64,000 nt of DNA from Mucilaginibacter sp. OK283 (GCF_900110415.1 NZ_FODR01000005.1:425683-489682), one strand, 5' to 3'. Positions 44,014-53,697 are shown, numbered from the stretch's first letter. The notes: generated by a model not told the origin, from the letters alone. A program made the numbers and translations.

Positions 44014-44036
44014 GCGATACGCTGCCATACAAAACG

Positions 44037-46763
44037 CTACTTCACATTAAAATGTATTACCTGCCTGCCTAAATTGCCATCACCATCAAGACCTTCAATA
44101 ATAGCCCGGTATGAGCCGCGTGCATCGCTATTGTAAAAGTTAAAAGTGGCAACGCCGTTTTTATCGGTAATTACTTTAGGGTTCCAGTAAATGGTGTTCC
44201 TGAGATCGAGCCCTATTACGCTGCTTTTGCCAACTTCGTATTTAGGTACGTAAAAATCTTTGGCCTTACTATAACCTTGTACGGCAAACGTAATTACGTT
44301 TTGTTTGGGTATCAAAGCCATTAATTGCGACAGGGAAATTTTTTGAGTTTTGATCACCTTTTTGTGGATGATCATCACCCCTTTTGTTCCGTTTATACGG
44401 TTTATGCCGCTCAAGCCATCGTTCAAAAATATCTCTACAGATTCTACATCGTCGCCACTCATTGATGCAAGGTTGGTAACATCAATCTGGGCGCTGTTAA
44501 TATAAATTTGTACAGGTGTTGTTTTTTTTCCCTGGTTGTAATCGCGGGTTACATAAAAGTTATTATCGGCATAAGTTAAGCCAAGCGCCATGGTGCTTAA
44601 GCAATTGATCAAAATAGGGCAGCCTTTCAGTTGCTCCGGCTTTATTTCATGATCGGCTTGCGGGCTTAGGCCGGAAAACGTGCCATAATCATTATGGCTG
44701 GCTTTTTTAACAACGGTTTTGGCCTTAATTACTACCTCTTTAAGTATCCTTGAGTTTTGGTATTGTTTATGGCTGTTTTCCAGGTACGGGCGTATAACGC
44801 TATCGATATTCACAATTTCATCGGCTACATTGGGGTTTTTATTTACCTTTTGATATAGCTCTCCGTTAACGTTTATCACCATATTTCTGCCGTTGGGGTT
44901 ATTGCGGGCACTCAAGGTAATTTTTGAGGTATCCCTCACCATTACGTCCGAAAACTTGAAGTTGCCCGCCATATCGGTAAGGGTCTCGGCCGAAAAATTA
45001 TTATCGGGTACAATCAGGCGGATGCTGCCCTTACTAACCGGCAGCCCGGTATTGGTGCGTAATATACCCGATACTTCGATGCCCTGCTCGGGCGCAGTGT
45101 ATATGGGCGGGTTTTTATCGGCCAGTATATCCTCATAATTAAAGCGGGTATAACCCTGGGTAAGCATCAGTATATCAAGATTATCTGACTTTTCCTGGTC
45201 GGGTTTATTAAAGTAATAGTTAGGCTTTTCGATATATCCCTTAAGGTCGGATGTAAGCAGGATGTAACTTAAAATGGTTTGCTCGTTATTTTCGTTAGAT
45301 GGGATGGTGGCATCGTCTAAAACAGCCACCGAAAAACTGCCCACAACCGGGGTTGTTTTGTTAACTGCCGTTACCGACATTTTTACGTTTTGACGTACCG
45401 TATACGATGGCTTATCAGTTTTCAAATTAAGGCTAAGCTGATCGTTATGTTGAATAAACACCAATCGCTGGCACAACGCGTAGCCGCCCGACGAAAATAA
45501 CGTGATTTGCAATATACCCGTTGGGAATTTTGATTTTGGAATAGCTGCCGAGTAGCTTTGATCTTTTAACACGGTAGATGCCGCGTAATATATCACGCCG
45601 CCGCTTTGTGCTACCAGGTAAAAGCTTTTGTTTTGTTTGCGTTGCAAAAACACATCGTTGGCTGCAATTTTTATATTGAGGTTGTCAGGGTCGCTATTAT
45701 TTACCATAAGGCCTATGCCCATATTTTGCACCCGGGGCAGCTTATAGGTAGCCGAAGAGCCATTGGGGAAAGTTACGTTGGCTGTGTATGTTTTGCCGCT
45801 TTCGGGCGTCATGCCAAATATGCCCATGCCCAGGTGGGCCGATGTAAATGTGGCTACTTCGGCTCCGGCATCGTCGGTTATTGTACCCTTAATATCGGCG
45901 CCCAACCCCTTGGCGTTAATGGCTTTAAACGCTACCTTGGTACGTACACCGTTGGTAAGCTGGCCGCTCTCGGGAAAAAACTGTACGTCAAAATTAGTTA
46001 TCGATCCTGTTAGCGGGAAGGTGTTGGTTACAAAATTGCGGTCGCCCATGTCAATAGCAGTTACCAACGACCCCGATGTAAGCGTTGGGGCGTCGTTTTC
46101 TGGCAGTTCAACCAATAAGTTACCTTTGGCATCGGTAGTGCCTTTGCCTTTGGCTATAGGATCGCCGTTGCGCACCAATTGCCAGCTTACTTTTTTATCG
46201 GCATAAGGCGCACTTGTAGGGTCTTTATAAACAATACTGGCGTTTAGCTTAATCATACCGCCCTTTTTGCCCGAGCTTTTGTAACTGATAAAGGTATTTA
46301 CCTTGTTATCAAGCGCATTGCCGATGTTAATGGTGCGGTCGTAAAAATAATCGGCGTCAAAATTACGCATCCAGTTGGTGTATGCCCTTATTCGGTAGGC
46401 GCCTTGTTTAATGGTTTCGCCATCCAGTGTAATGTTGCCGTTGGCAAAGCCGCTTTTTAGGGGTAGCCTGAGGCCTGCAATTACCGAATCCTGGCTGTTT
46501 AGCAAATCAACATAAACAATGCCGCTTAAGGCCGAAGGCTGGTGCTTTTCTACCGTTACATAGGCTTTAAGCCATATGGTATCGCCGGCGGCGTAATAAG
46601 GTTTATCCAGGTGCAGGTAAACTTTTTCTATCGGAAAAGCCGTGGCGTACTTGGCGGTTTTTTCAATAACGGTATTAATAGGGATGCTATCCTGCTGGGC
46701 CATTGCGGCTAAACTAAAAGATAAGAACAGCGATGCTACGAGTAAAAATTTTCTTGATATCAT
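44037..46763 (-). CDS. Large exported MG2-like / TonB-plug-like surface protein
   Basis: Exported protein of 908 residues with a signal peptide ending AAMAQ. An alpha-2-macroglobulin MG2-like segment comes first (KVYLHLDKPYYAAGDTIWLKAYVT, about 46-69), then several immunoglobulin-like domains, a carboxypeptidase-regulatory-like domain (about 545-620, GILRTNTGLPVSKGSIRL) and a segment like the TonB receptor plug (about 700-800, MSGDDVESVEIFLNDG). The C-terminal domain (IYWNPKVITDKNGVATFNFYNSD) also looks like an MG domain. Related proteins are common in Bacteroidota, with unclear function. It appears monocistronic. Confidence 0.82.
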   Translation of the reverse strand: MISRKFLLVASLFLSFSLAAMAQQDSIPINTVIEKTAKYATAFPIEKVYLHLDKPYYAAGDTIWLKAYVTVEKHQPSALSGIVYVDLLNSQDSVIAGLRLPLKSGFANGNITLDGETIKQGAYRIRAYTNWMRNFDADYFYDRTINIGNALDNKVNTFISYKSSGKKGGMIKLNASIVYKDPTSAPYADKKVSWQLVRNGDPIAKGKGTTDAKGNLLVELPENDAPTLTSGSLVTAIDMGDRNFVTNTFPLTGSITNFDVQFFPESGQLTNGVRTKVAFKAINAKGLGADIKGTITDDAGAEVATFTSAHLGMGIFGMTPESGKTYTANVTFPNGSSATYKLPRVQNMGIGLMVNNSDPDNLNIKIAANDVFLQRKQNKSFYLVAQSGGVIYYAASTVLKDQSYSAAIPKSKFPTGILQITLFSSGGYALCQRLVFIQHNDQLSLNLKTDKPSYTVRQNVKMSVTAVNKTTPVVGSFSVAVLDDATIPSNENNEQTILSYILLTSDLKGYIEKPNYYFNKPDQEKSDNLDILMLTQGYTRFNYEDILADKNPPIYTAPEQGIEVSGILRTNTGLPVSKGSIRLIVPDNNFSAETLTDMAGNFKFSDVMVRDTSKITLSARNNPNGRNMVINVNGELYQKVNKNPNVADEIVNIDSVIRPYLENSHKQYQNSRILKEVVIKAKTVVKKASHNDYGTFSGLSPQADHEIKPEQLKGCPILINCLSTMALGLTYADNNFYVTRDYNQGKKTTPVQIYINSAQIDVTNLASMSGDDVESVEIFLNDGLSGINRINGTKGVMIIHKKVIKTQKISLSQLMALIPKQNVITFAVQGYSKAKDFYVPKYEVGKSSVIGLDLRNTIYWNPKVITDKNGVATFNFYNSDARGSYRAIIEGLDGDGNLGRQVIHFNVK

Positions 46764-47035
46764 TAATATAATATAAAGCGGCTAACGGGGCTAATATAAA
46801 CATTTAGGGCTGTTGCATACGGGGTGCATACGGCATTTAACATTTTTTTACAAACTGGCAGGATTTGGACTATGTTTTACAATGAACGCTTAAAAATATG
46901 CCGCATTGTTTTACATGGCGAAAGTTAAAGCCATTTGATAGCATAGCACAGAAAATAACATGATTGTTACTTTTTGCAATGTAAAATGGCTGAAGCGGAA
47001 TACTATGAACGTAGTCGGGTTAACGAATGGAAATT

Positions 47036-47123
47036 GATTTAAATATCGAACACCGAATGTCCAATATCGAATAATGAAAGTTGAATATCGAACACCGAAA
47101 TTCAACTTTCATTATTCGATATT
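47036..47123. repeat. Heptad repeat with a perfect 24-bp hairpin
   Basis: Seven-base units AATATCG, AACACCG, AATGTCC, AATATCG, AATAATG, AAAGTTG and so on. The block 47063-47086 is the exact reverse complement of 47100-47123, with a 13-nt loop. It lies 30 bp past the end of the lipoprotein gene and could end its transcript. Confidence 0.9.
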
Positions 47124-47153
47124 ATTTATACTCCCGTTGTTTCTTAATTCAGG

Positions 47154-48113
47154 CTATTTAGCAGGTGCCGTTTTGCCCTCAACATGTACAGATACCATGC
47201 TGGAATGTATAATACCCAAGGTGGAGCCTGGTTTTACATTAAGATAAAACTTAAAATAGCTATCCATAATACCATTGGCCATCCTGTTATAGGCCGCGGT
47301 AAATTCGGGCCCGCTGATATCAAGGTCGATAAGGGGCTTGCCGTAATGCATGCCGCCCTTATCATCAATATACATGGTAAATGAATAGTAAAAATCTTTG
47401 TAAGCCTTGTTGATCACGATATCGTAAGTAGGGTCGAGGTAATCGTCGGACGGGTCGAAATTGTTTTCGATAGTGGGTTTTGTAGTGCGACGGCTAACCG
47501 TTACCTGCGGGCTTTTGCTGGTAATTAGGGCTGGTTGCCTTGCCGAAAACTGTTTTTTATAATCGGCATTTGCTTTTACCGCCAATGAGCGGATAAACAA
47601 AGTATCCTGCCGGCTCGGGTGCCTTAGTGTGGATGTATCGGTATGCAAAACGTTTTTTACATAATTATCAGCATAAAACAGCATGTATACTTTGGTGCCT
47701 TTAATATCAAGCGAATCGCCTTTTTGTTTAATAATTTCAAGGATAAGGCTATCCTTGGTCATTTTTTGAACCTTTAACCAGGAGCGGGCAGCATTGAAAA
47801 TAGAATCGTACCCGCGCGTGAGCGGAAAGTTGATGAATGCGCTTTTGGTAGGGCTGTATATGCTTACCGAATCGTCTGATACAAACTTAAGCTTCCATTG
47901 CGGCTCCAGCTGGTAGCCATATTCGTTAAAAGACAGTCCGTTTTTTTGTCTGCGTTTTACTTCAGAATAGTTGATGCCGTTATAAGGCTTAAAATCTATT
48001 AATTCTTTTTTTTTCTTACCCGGGCCGCCACTACAGCCGGTTTGTATAATGGAGATGATAGTAAGCAGTATAAAACCAGCCAGTTTTATTGTTTTTATAT
48101 TGATAGATAGCAT
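47154..48113 (-). CDS. Unknown lipoprotein, tandem paralogue 1
   Basis: Protein of 319 residues with a lipoprotein signal (lipobox TGCS, Cys27). Mature part unknown, with repeated sequence features shared with the next gene: NGLSFNEYGYQLEPQWKLKF, YSPTKSAFINFPLTRGYDSI and SDDYLDPTYD. Both probably fold alike, as envelope proteins. A lysine run (GKKKKE) follows the lipid anchor. Function unknown; no motif recognised. Confidence 0.75.
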   Translation of the reverse strand: MLSINIKTIKLAGFILLTIISIIQTGCSGGPGKKKKELIDFKPYNGINYSEVKRRQKNGLSFNEYGYQLEPQWKLKFVSDDSVSIYSPTKSAFINFPLTRGYDSIFNAARSWLKVQKMTKDSLILEIIKQKGDSLDIKGTKVYMLFYADNYVKNVLHTDTSTLRHPSRQDTLFIRSLAVKANADYKKQFSARQPALITSKSPQVTVSRRTTKPTIENNFDPSDDYLDPTYDIVINKAYKDFYYSFTMYIDDKGGMHYGKPLIDLDISGPEFTAAYNRMANGIMDSYFKFYLNVKPGSTLGIIHSSMVSVHVEGKTAPAK

Positions 48114-48235
48114 ACGCCTTAAAGATATATATAATTCAATAAACTGCTAAAAGGGACTTTTATTTTCGAAGGTTTGGAGGGCCTGGACGAAAGACTTTTG
48201 AACAAGAGATTTTAGCACCTCTACCGAACTTTTCA

Positions 48236-48271
48236 CCAATGAGCTAATGAACCAGTGAACTAATAAACTAG
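48236..48271. repeat. Heptad-periodic repeat (CAATGAG/CTAATGA)
   Basis: CAATGAG, CTAATGA, ACCAGTG, AACTAAT, AAACTAG: about five 7-bp units directly after the end of the second lipoprotein gene. Confidence 0.55.
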
Positions 48272-49213
48272 TTATATTCCCGTTATTCCCTGCACATGAA
48301 TGTTAATTTCGCTGGCATGCAGCATGTTCAATGTTTTGCCAGGTGTAACTTTCAGGTAATGTTTTAAATAGCTGTTCATGACGGCGGAAGACTGCCGTAT
48401 GTAGTTGTCTTTTAAGGATTGGCCAAGAAAGGGGATGAGCGGTTGATTATAATGCATTTGCCCATCCGAATCAATATACACGCTGAATGAATAGTAAAAA
48501 TCAGCATAAGCTTTACTTATCGCGACATCAAAGGTTGGGTGCATATAGTCATCAGACGTATCAAAGTGATTAAGCAGATCGCCCTCGGCAACCCATTTTT
48601 TTACCTTAACCCGAGGGCTTGTACTGGTTAAAAAAGCAGGCTGCCTGGCTGCAAATGCTTTGGTGTAGTCTTTATTAGCCGCATCGGATAACGCCCTGAT
48701 GAAGAGTGAATCCTTGCGGTTTGGTCTTTTTAACACCGCGGTATCGGTGTGCAAGGTGTTTTTAATATAATCATCGGCATAAAAGGTCATGTACAATTTT
48801 TCCCCGCGGGTATCAACGGTATCGCCATACGAGTTAATCATTTCCAGTTTCAGGCTATCCCGGTTCATTGCTTTTACTTTGAGCCAGGTGCGCGCGGTAT
48901 TAAAAATGGAGTCGTAACCACGTGTTAACGGAAAGTTGATGAATTTTCCCTTAGTAGGGCTATAGATGCTTGCCGAATCGTTGGATACAAAGTTGATACG
49001 CCATTGAGGCTCCATCTGGTAACCATAGTTTGTGAACGAAAGGCCGTTTGCTGTAAGTCGCGAAATTTCTGAATAAGCCACTCCCCATACCGGTTTAAAC
49101 GATATCAGGTCTTTTTCGCCGTTATGTTTAACAACAGGAGGGTGTTTACAGGCAAGGTTGAAGAATATTAAAAGTGTCAGGAGTAATACAGGTAGCTTCG
49201 TTTGGGCTATCAT
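48272..49213 (-). CDS. Unknown lipoprotein, tandem paralogue 2
   Basis: Protein of 313 residues with a lipobox NLAC (Cys22). Colinear with the preceding paralogue through most of its length (NGLSFTNYGYQMEPQWRINF; NFPLTRGYDSIFNTARTWLK; DTSDDYMHPTFD). The roughly 160-bp gap between the two contains a heptad repeat. Separate transcription is possible. No function can be named. Confidence 0.75.
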   Translation of the reverse strand: MIAQTKLPVLLLTLLIFFNLACKHPPVVKHNGEKDLISFKPVWGVAYSEISRLTANGLSFTNYGYQMEPQWRINFVSNDSASIYSPTKGKFINFPLTRGYDSIFNTARTWLKVKAMNRDSLKLEMINSYGDTVDTRGEKLYMTFYADDYIKNTLHTDTAVLKRPNRKDSLFIRALSDAANKDYTKAFAARQPAFLTSTSPRVKVKKWVAEGDLLNHFDTSDDYMHPTFDVAISKAYADFYYSFSVYIDSDGQMHYNQPLIPFLGQSLKDNYIRQSSAVMNSYLKHYLKVTPGKTLNMLHASEINIHVQGITGI

Positions 49214-49330
49214 CAGGTAAAGGATTTTAGTTAAATGTACGTTATTGATTTAATAAAACAATATTTGCATCGCCGGTAATTTTAAAACTAACCATCAGCC
49301 GGGCCGTTAAGTAGTAAAAGCAAGAAACAA

Positions 49331-49798
49331 ATGGGAGTTGAAATAGAGCGAAAATTTTTAGTTGATCATGATCAATGGCTACAAATGCCAAAGCCGATAG
49401 GCACGTACTTTAGGCAAGGTTATCTTTTAAGCGAGCCTGGTAAAACTATCAGGGTGCGCGTAACGCCCGATGAAGGCTTTATTACTATAAAAGGCGGTAC
49501 TACCGGCTTGAGCAGGTTAGAGTACGAGTATGCAATCCCTGCCATAGATGGGGAAGAGCTGTTGGATAATTTTGCAATATCCGAACTGAAAAAACGCAGG
49601 TATAGGATTGATGTTGCCGGCAAGGTATGGGAAGTTGACGAATTTTTGGGCGATAACAAAGGCTTGCTGGTTGCCGAAATTGAACTGGAAAGCGAAGACG
49701 AAAAGTTTATATTGCCGCCCTGGGTTACCACCGAAGTCACCGGCGACGCAAGGTATTACAATTCGAATTTATCGGTAACGCCATTTTGCAGGTGGTAG
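49331..49798 (+). CDS. CYTH domain protein (triphosphate tunnel metalloenzyme)
   Basis: Cytoplasmic protein of 155 residues with the ExExK signature EIERK at residues 4-8, then GYLLSEPGKTIRVRV, KGGTTGLSRLEYEY and KKRRYRIDVAGKVWEVDEF. These basic and acidic residues line the tunnel in TTM enzymes. Small bacterial members usually hydrolyse tripolyphosphate or, less often, make cAMP; the former is more likely given its size. It converges on the DUF3892 gene with a 5-bp gap. Confidence 0.92.
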   Translation: MGVEIERKFLVDHDQWLQMPKPIGTYFRQGYLLSEPGKTIRVRVTPDEGFITIKGGTTGLSRLEYEYAIPAIDGEELLDNFAISELKKRRYRIDVAGKVWEVDEFLGDNKGLLVAEIELESEDEKFILPPWVTTEVTGDARYYNSNLSVTPFCRW

Positions 49799-49803
49799 CA
49801 AAA

Positions 49804-50097
49804 TCAGGCCGATTCGGGCAGGCCCAGTAAAATATCCGTTTCAGATTCGTCGCTAACGGTTTTTACATATTTATTGCCTTTGGGGCAAAGTGCCGGTATT
49901 AGGCAGGTTTTATTGCCGCGTTCGTCAATAATATAAGCTTCACCGTCCTCGTTCTTTATCCAGTCGTAAAGTTTTGCCCGTTCGGTTATCCCCTTAACAT
50001 TTATCCGTTCGTTAATCCACTCCAGCGAATCTATTGCCACGTATGGGTTTTCATGTGGCGTTACATCAGTTTTAATACAAAGAATACGTACAGCCAT
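49804..50097 (-). CDS. DUF3892 domain-containing protein
   Basis: Protein of 97 residues. The pattern ILCIKTD, HENPYVAIDSLEWIN, LYDWIKNEDGEAYII and KYVKTVSDESETDILLGLP matches DUF3892, a small family of unknown function. Monocistronic. Confidence 0.8.
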   Translation of the reverse strand: MAVRILCIKTDVTPHENPYVAIDSLEWINERINVKGITERAKLYDWIKNEDGEAYIIDERGNKTCLIPALCPKGNKYVKTVSDESETDILLGLPESA

Positions 50098-50257
50098 AGC
50101 TAAAATGCTTTAAATAATCAGGTACGATAAAATTAAAGCAAAAATAAAAGCGATGAAATAGGTGTTTTCACCCATTTGGGCGTACGTAGTTTTACTTATG
50201 GGTAATGTCTGCCAGGCACCATTACAGGCGCTAAGTTCAGGGTATTGGGAACAAAAA

Positions 50258-50631
50258 AAGCAGGGGACCGTGCGATTTGTTCCTTGGGGAAGGGTAATGC
50301 CATTAATTTAAGAGGTTTTTCGCGCAAAGATCGCTAAGGCGCAAAGTAATTTGCTTATTTTATTTTTAGCGTCCTGGCAGAACGCCTATGACATCCTGAA
50401 TAGCAAAATCCGCAGATTCTGAAGTGGGAATTACGTTTATCGCATGGCGGCGAGTCGACTCACCCCGACGAGGCCACGCCCGTCTGCCCCTCCGCTTCGC
50501 GCATAGAGGGGCAAAAAAATAAAAAATGAGCTTCACCCTCTTTGCGGCACAGCCGGAGAGAGGGTCGGCCAGCGTAGCGTAGCCGGGGTGAGTTGTAGCC
50601 AGCGTTCAAGCCAATGTTTGTGTAAGCCCAA
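50258..50631. repeat. Repeat cluster, including an inverted second copy of the 43.9-kb element
   Basis: 50268-50297 is a fragment of the GTGCGATT palindrome family seen complete near 53.70-53.81 kb. 50454-50625 is a second CTCACCCC/GGGGTGAG element; its right end (GTAGCCAGCGTTCAAGC) is the reverse complement of the left end of the copy near 43.87 kb. No gene lies between 50.10 and 50.66 kb. Confidence 0.8.
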
Positions 50632-50663
50632 CGCGTCATGGGTAACAAAATATCCTTAAAATA

Positions 50664-50702
50664 CAAAAGCCCTGGTTAAGTATAACTTAAGCAGGGCTTT
50701 TG
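50664..50702 (-). terminator. Intrinsic terminator for the 72-residue protein gene
   Basis: CAAAAGCCCTG and CAGGGCTTTTG arms with an inner TTAAG/CTTAA helix, 15 bp after the stop codon on the minus strand, followed by Ts. Confidence 0.9.
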
Positions 50703-50717
50703 CGGTTAATAAAAATA

Positions 50718-50936
50718 TTAAGCCCAGCCAGTACCTTTTTTAGCGTTACCATTGGCAATATGCTCTTCGGCAGTGGCTTTGCCCATGATTGCAGCCATTT
50801 TGTTACCTGCACCATCTGTACCGGTAGCAATGTACCTTCCAGATTTAATGTCGATCACCGGATCAACCATTGGTACATTCTTAGTTTTGGTTTTCACTGA
50901 ATACGCGGTAATACCGCTTCCTTTTTCTGTTGCCAT
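50718..50936 (-). CDS. Small unknown protein, 72 residues
   Basis: Soluble basic protein (MATEKGSGITAYSVKTKTK at the start, NAKKGTGWA at the end). Not recognised. A strong terminator at its 3' end and a plausible start support it as a real gene. Short charged proteins of this kind are often conserved within Sphingobacteriaceae, but I cannot name a family. Confidence 0.65.
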   Translation of the reverse strand: MATEKGSGITAYSVKTKTKNVPMVDPVIDIKSGRYIATGTDGAGNKMAAIMGKATAEEHIANGNAKKGTGWA

Positions 50937-51289
50937 GATAAGTTCTTTTTGTTTAATTTAAGTTAACCCGATTAACGCCGAATTGTTTTCGGCATGCTCA
51001 CAATTGGTTTTACAGTGTAAACATGCATTAAAATTTTTTAATTCAAAATATTTGACATAAATAATTTGTTAACACATTTAAGGCATTGTTAATAAAAAAA
51101 TGTAAAGGGGCGGGTTAATGCCGTTAAGTTGAGGATATTCGTCGGTTAAGCACCTCCCGTACCTTCCCAAGTAGGGTAGGGCTTTAAAAAATAGTATACT
51201 ATAATACCTCCAACCGGGGGAAACTTTACCGGGCTGCCAAATACTTATAGGGCCTGATTGTATAAGATATATAAAAAAAAAATCAAAAT

Positions 51290-51340
51290 AATTTGCGTAC
51301 TTAAAACACATATTTATATTTGCGTATAATTAACGCAAAT
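51290..51340 (+). promoter_or_regulatory. NAD-operon promoter with palindromic operator
   Basis: TTTG near 51290 and TATATTTG at 51315-51322 match the Bacteroidota promoter. ATTTGCGT-N7-ACGCAAAT is a perfect inverted repeat at 51318-51340, overlapping the -7 element and the start point. A regulator bound there would block transcription. Confidence 0.75.
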
Positions 51341-51343
51341 AAG

Positions 51344-52240
51344 ATGAAAATAGCCGTAATTATTGCCCGCTTCCAAACGCCGTACCTGCACGATGGACAT
51401 AAAAACCTGGTAGATACCGTAAGTAAGGATTATGCTAAATTAATTATCCTGCTTGGGGTAAGCCCGGTAATGGGCAGCCGGAAAAACCCGTATGATTACC
51501 ATACCCGCGAAAAAATGATTAAAAGGGAATACCCGGATGTGATTGTACTGCCGGTGAGCGATCATCCGAGCGACAAGGTGTGGTCTGATAATCTTGATAA
51601 CTTGCTCAAAAGTGTTTTCCCTAATGGTAATTTCACGCTGTTTGGCAGCCGGGATAGCTTTATCCCTTACTACCAGGGCCATTTTGAAACCGTTGAACTG
51701 CCCGCTCACGGCGATTACAATGCTACCGAATTGCGTAAACAATACGCCGATAAGGTTTTCGACTCCAACGATTTTCGCGCGGGCATCCTGTACGCTTACT
51801 ATAACCAATACACCAAAGTATACCCAACGGTTGATGTGGCCATGTTTAGGAACAATAAAACCGAACTGTTGTTAGGGAAAAAAGCCAACAGCCCCAAATG
51901 GCGCTTTATAGGCGGCTTTGCCGACCCGGAAGACGATAGCTACGAAGCCGCCGCCAAACGCGAACTCACCGAAGAATGTGGAAACGTGAAGGTGGGCAAC
52001 ATGACCTACGAAACCAGCCACCGTGTAAACGACTGGCGCTACCGCAACGAAGCCGATAAAATTATTACCTTGTTGTTTAGTTGTGACCATATATCAGGCG
52101 AGCCGGTAGCTAACGACGATATTGTAGATGTAGCCTGGTTTAAAATTGAAAACCTTACACCAATGATAAGCAACGGCCTGATTAATGATGAGCATGCCAA
52201 AATGTTAAAATTGATCATCACTAAATACCTTAACAATTAA
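51344..52240 (+). CDS. nadM: Bifunctional NMN adenylyltransferase / Nudix hydrolase (NadM-Nudix)
   Basis: Fusion enzyme of 298 residues. The N-terminal nucleotidyltransferase domain (about 1-170) has IIARFQTPYLHDGHK (HxGH-type site) and FTLFGSRDSF; it joins NMN and ATP to NAD. The C-terminal Nudix domain has the box GGFADPEDDSYEAAAKRELT then EECG, expected to hydrolyse ADP-ribose. The start at 51344 is preferred over an upstream TTG that lies inside the promoter palindrome. The next gene begins 4 bp after its stop. Confidence 0.92.
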   Translation: MKIAVIIARFQTPYLHDGHKNLVDTVSKDYAKLIILLGVSPVMGSRKNPYDYHTREKMIKREYPDVIVLPVSDHPSDKVWSDNLDNLLKSVFPNGNFTLFGSRDSFIPYYQGHFETVELPAHGDYNATELRKQYADKVFDSNDFRAGILYAYYNQYTKVYPTVDVAMFRNNKTELLLGKKANSPKWRFIGGFADPEDDSYEAAAKRELTEECGNVKVGNMTYETSHRVNDWRYRNEADKIITLLFSCDHISGEPVANDDIVDVAWFKIENLTPMISNGLINDEHAKMLKLIITKYLNN

Positions 52241-52244
52241 CACC

Positions 52245-53669
52245 ATGAAACGCGAAAACTTAGTACTGCTGGCCGATGCCTACAAGTACGCCCACCATAA
52301 ATTATATTACCCTGGCACCACCCAAATTTACAGCTACCTGGAAAGCAGGGGAGGGATGTTTAATGAAACCATTTTTTTCGGCCTGCAATATTTTTTGAAA
52401 GAATACCTGCAAGGCCCTGCATTTACCCAACATGATTTGGACGAAGCCGATGGCTTTTTAAAACAGGTATTTGGCAGGGACGATGTGTTTGATAAAAGCA
52501 AGTTCCAGTACATACTGGATAAATACAACGGCAGATTGCCCGTAAAGATAAAAGCTGTAGCCGAAGGCACCGCGGTACCTACCGGCAACGTACTGATGAC
52601 CATTGAAAATACCGACCCGGAATGTTACTGGCTCACCAATTTTTTAGAAACCCTGCTGATGCAGGTTTGGTACCCATGTACCGTAGCTACATTAAGCAAC
52701 CAGATAAAAAGGGTAGTGGTTAGATATTACCAGGAGACCGCCACACCCGGCGCAGAGGCCGGTATAGACTTTGTGCTGAACGATTTTGGTTTCCGCGGCG
52801 TAAGCAGTGTGGAGAGTGCTAAGATTGGCGGAGCCGCCCATTTGCTTAATTTTAGCGGCAGCGATAACCTGGCCGGTTCTGTAATGGCCATTAATTATTA
52901 TAACGCCCAAAATGTTTATGGCTTAAGCATCCCGGCCACCGAACATAGCATTTGTACATTATTGGGCAGGGAAGGAGAACTGGAGGTTTTCAGGCACGTA
53001 TTAAAAACTTTCCCCACCGGGATTATTGCCTGCGTATCTGACAGCTACAATATATTTAAGGCCTGTAGCGAATACTGGGGGACGGAGTTGCGCGACGAGA
53101 TATTGAACCGTGATGGCACCCTGGTGATCCGCCCGGATAGCGGCGACCCGGTGATGACCTTGTTAGAGATTTTCAATATCCTGTTTGATAAATTTGGCTT
53201 TACCATCAATGCCAAAGGTTACAAAGTACTGCCCTCACAGGTAAGGGTAATACAAGGTGATGGCGTAAACTATACCGAAATAGGTAATATTTATAAAGCT
53301 TTAAAAGAAAACAGCATCAGCGCCGAGAACCTGGTACTGGGCATGGGAGGCGCTTTGCTTCAAAAAGTTGACCGCGATACCCAGAAATTCGCCCTGAAAT
53401 GCAGCTGCGCCATTGTAAACGGGCAGGAAGTTAGGGTGGAGAAAAGCCCGACCGAAATGGATGCCGATGGCAACATTACCTCCAGCTTTAAAAAGAGCAA
53501 AGCTGGCAGGTTAAAGCTGATTAAGGTAGACGGAACATTTAAAACAGTTAATGAAGATAACCTGCCCGCAGCAGAAGACCTGTTGCAAACCGTTTTTAAG
53601 AACGGGGAATTGATAAATACTGTTAGTTTTGAGCAGGTAAAGGCAAATGTAAATGCCAACAAGGGTTAG
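52245..53669 (+). CDS. nadV: Nicotinamide phosphoribosyltransferase (NAMPT)
   Basis: Makes NMN from nicotinamide and PRPP; 474 residues, usual length. Active-site residues are all visible: D11 and Y13 (LADAYK), the FRGVSSVESAKIGGAAHL segment, NFSGSD, the catalytic His in ATEHSICT, VSDSYN, and RPDSGDP. Coupled to nadM by a 4-bp gap. With the other two genes it forms a salvage unit. Confidence 0.95.
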   Translation: MKRENLVLLADAYKYAHHKLYYPGTTQIYSYLESRGGMFNETIFFGLQYFLKEYLQGPAFTQHDLDEADGFLKQVFGRDDVFDKSKFQYILDKYNGRLPVKIKAVAEGTAVPTGNVLMTIENTDPECYWLTNFLETLLMQVWYPCTVATLSNQIKRVVVRYYQETATPGAEAGIDFVLNDFGFRGVSSVESAKIGGAAHLLNFSGSDNLAGSVMAINYYNAQNVYGLSIPATEHSICTLLGREGELEVFRHVLKTFPTGIIACVSDSYNIFKACSEYWGTELRDEILNRDGTLVIRPDSGDPVMTLLEIFNILFDKFGFTINAKGYKVLPSQVRVIQGDGVNYTEIGNIYKALKENSISAENLVLGMGGALLQKVDRDTQKFALKCSCAIVNGQEVRVEKSPTEMDADGNITSSFKKSKAGRLKLIKVDGTFKTVNEDNLPAAEDLLQTVFKNGELINTVSFEQVKANVNANKG

Positions 53670-53697
53670 AAAGTTCGGTTTAAGGGAGCAAGGGGGC

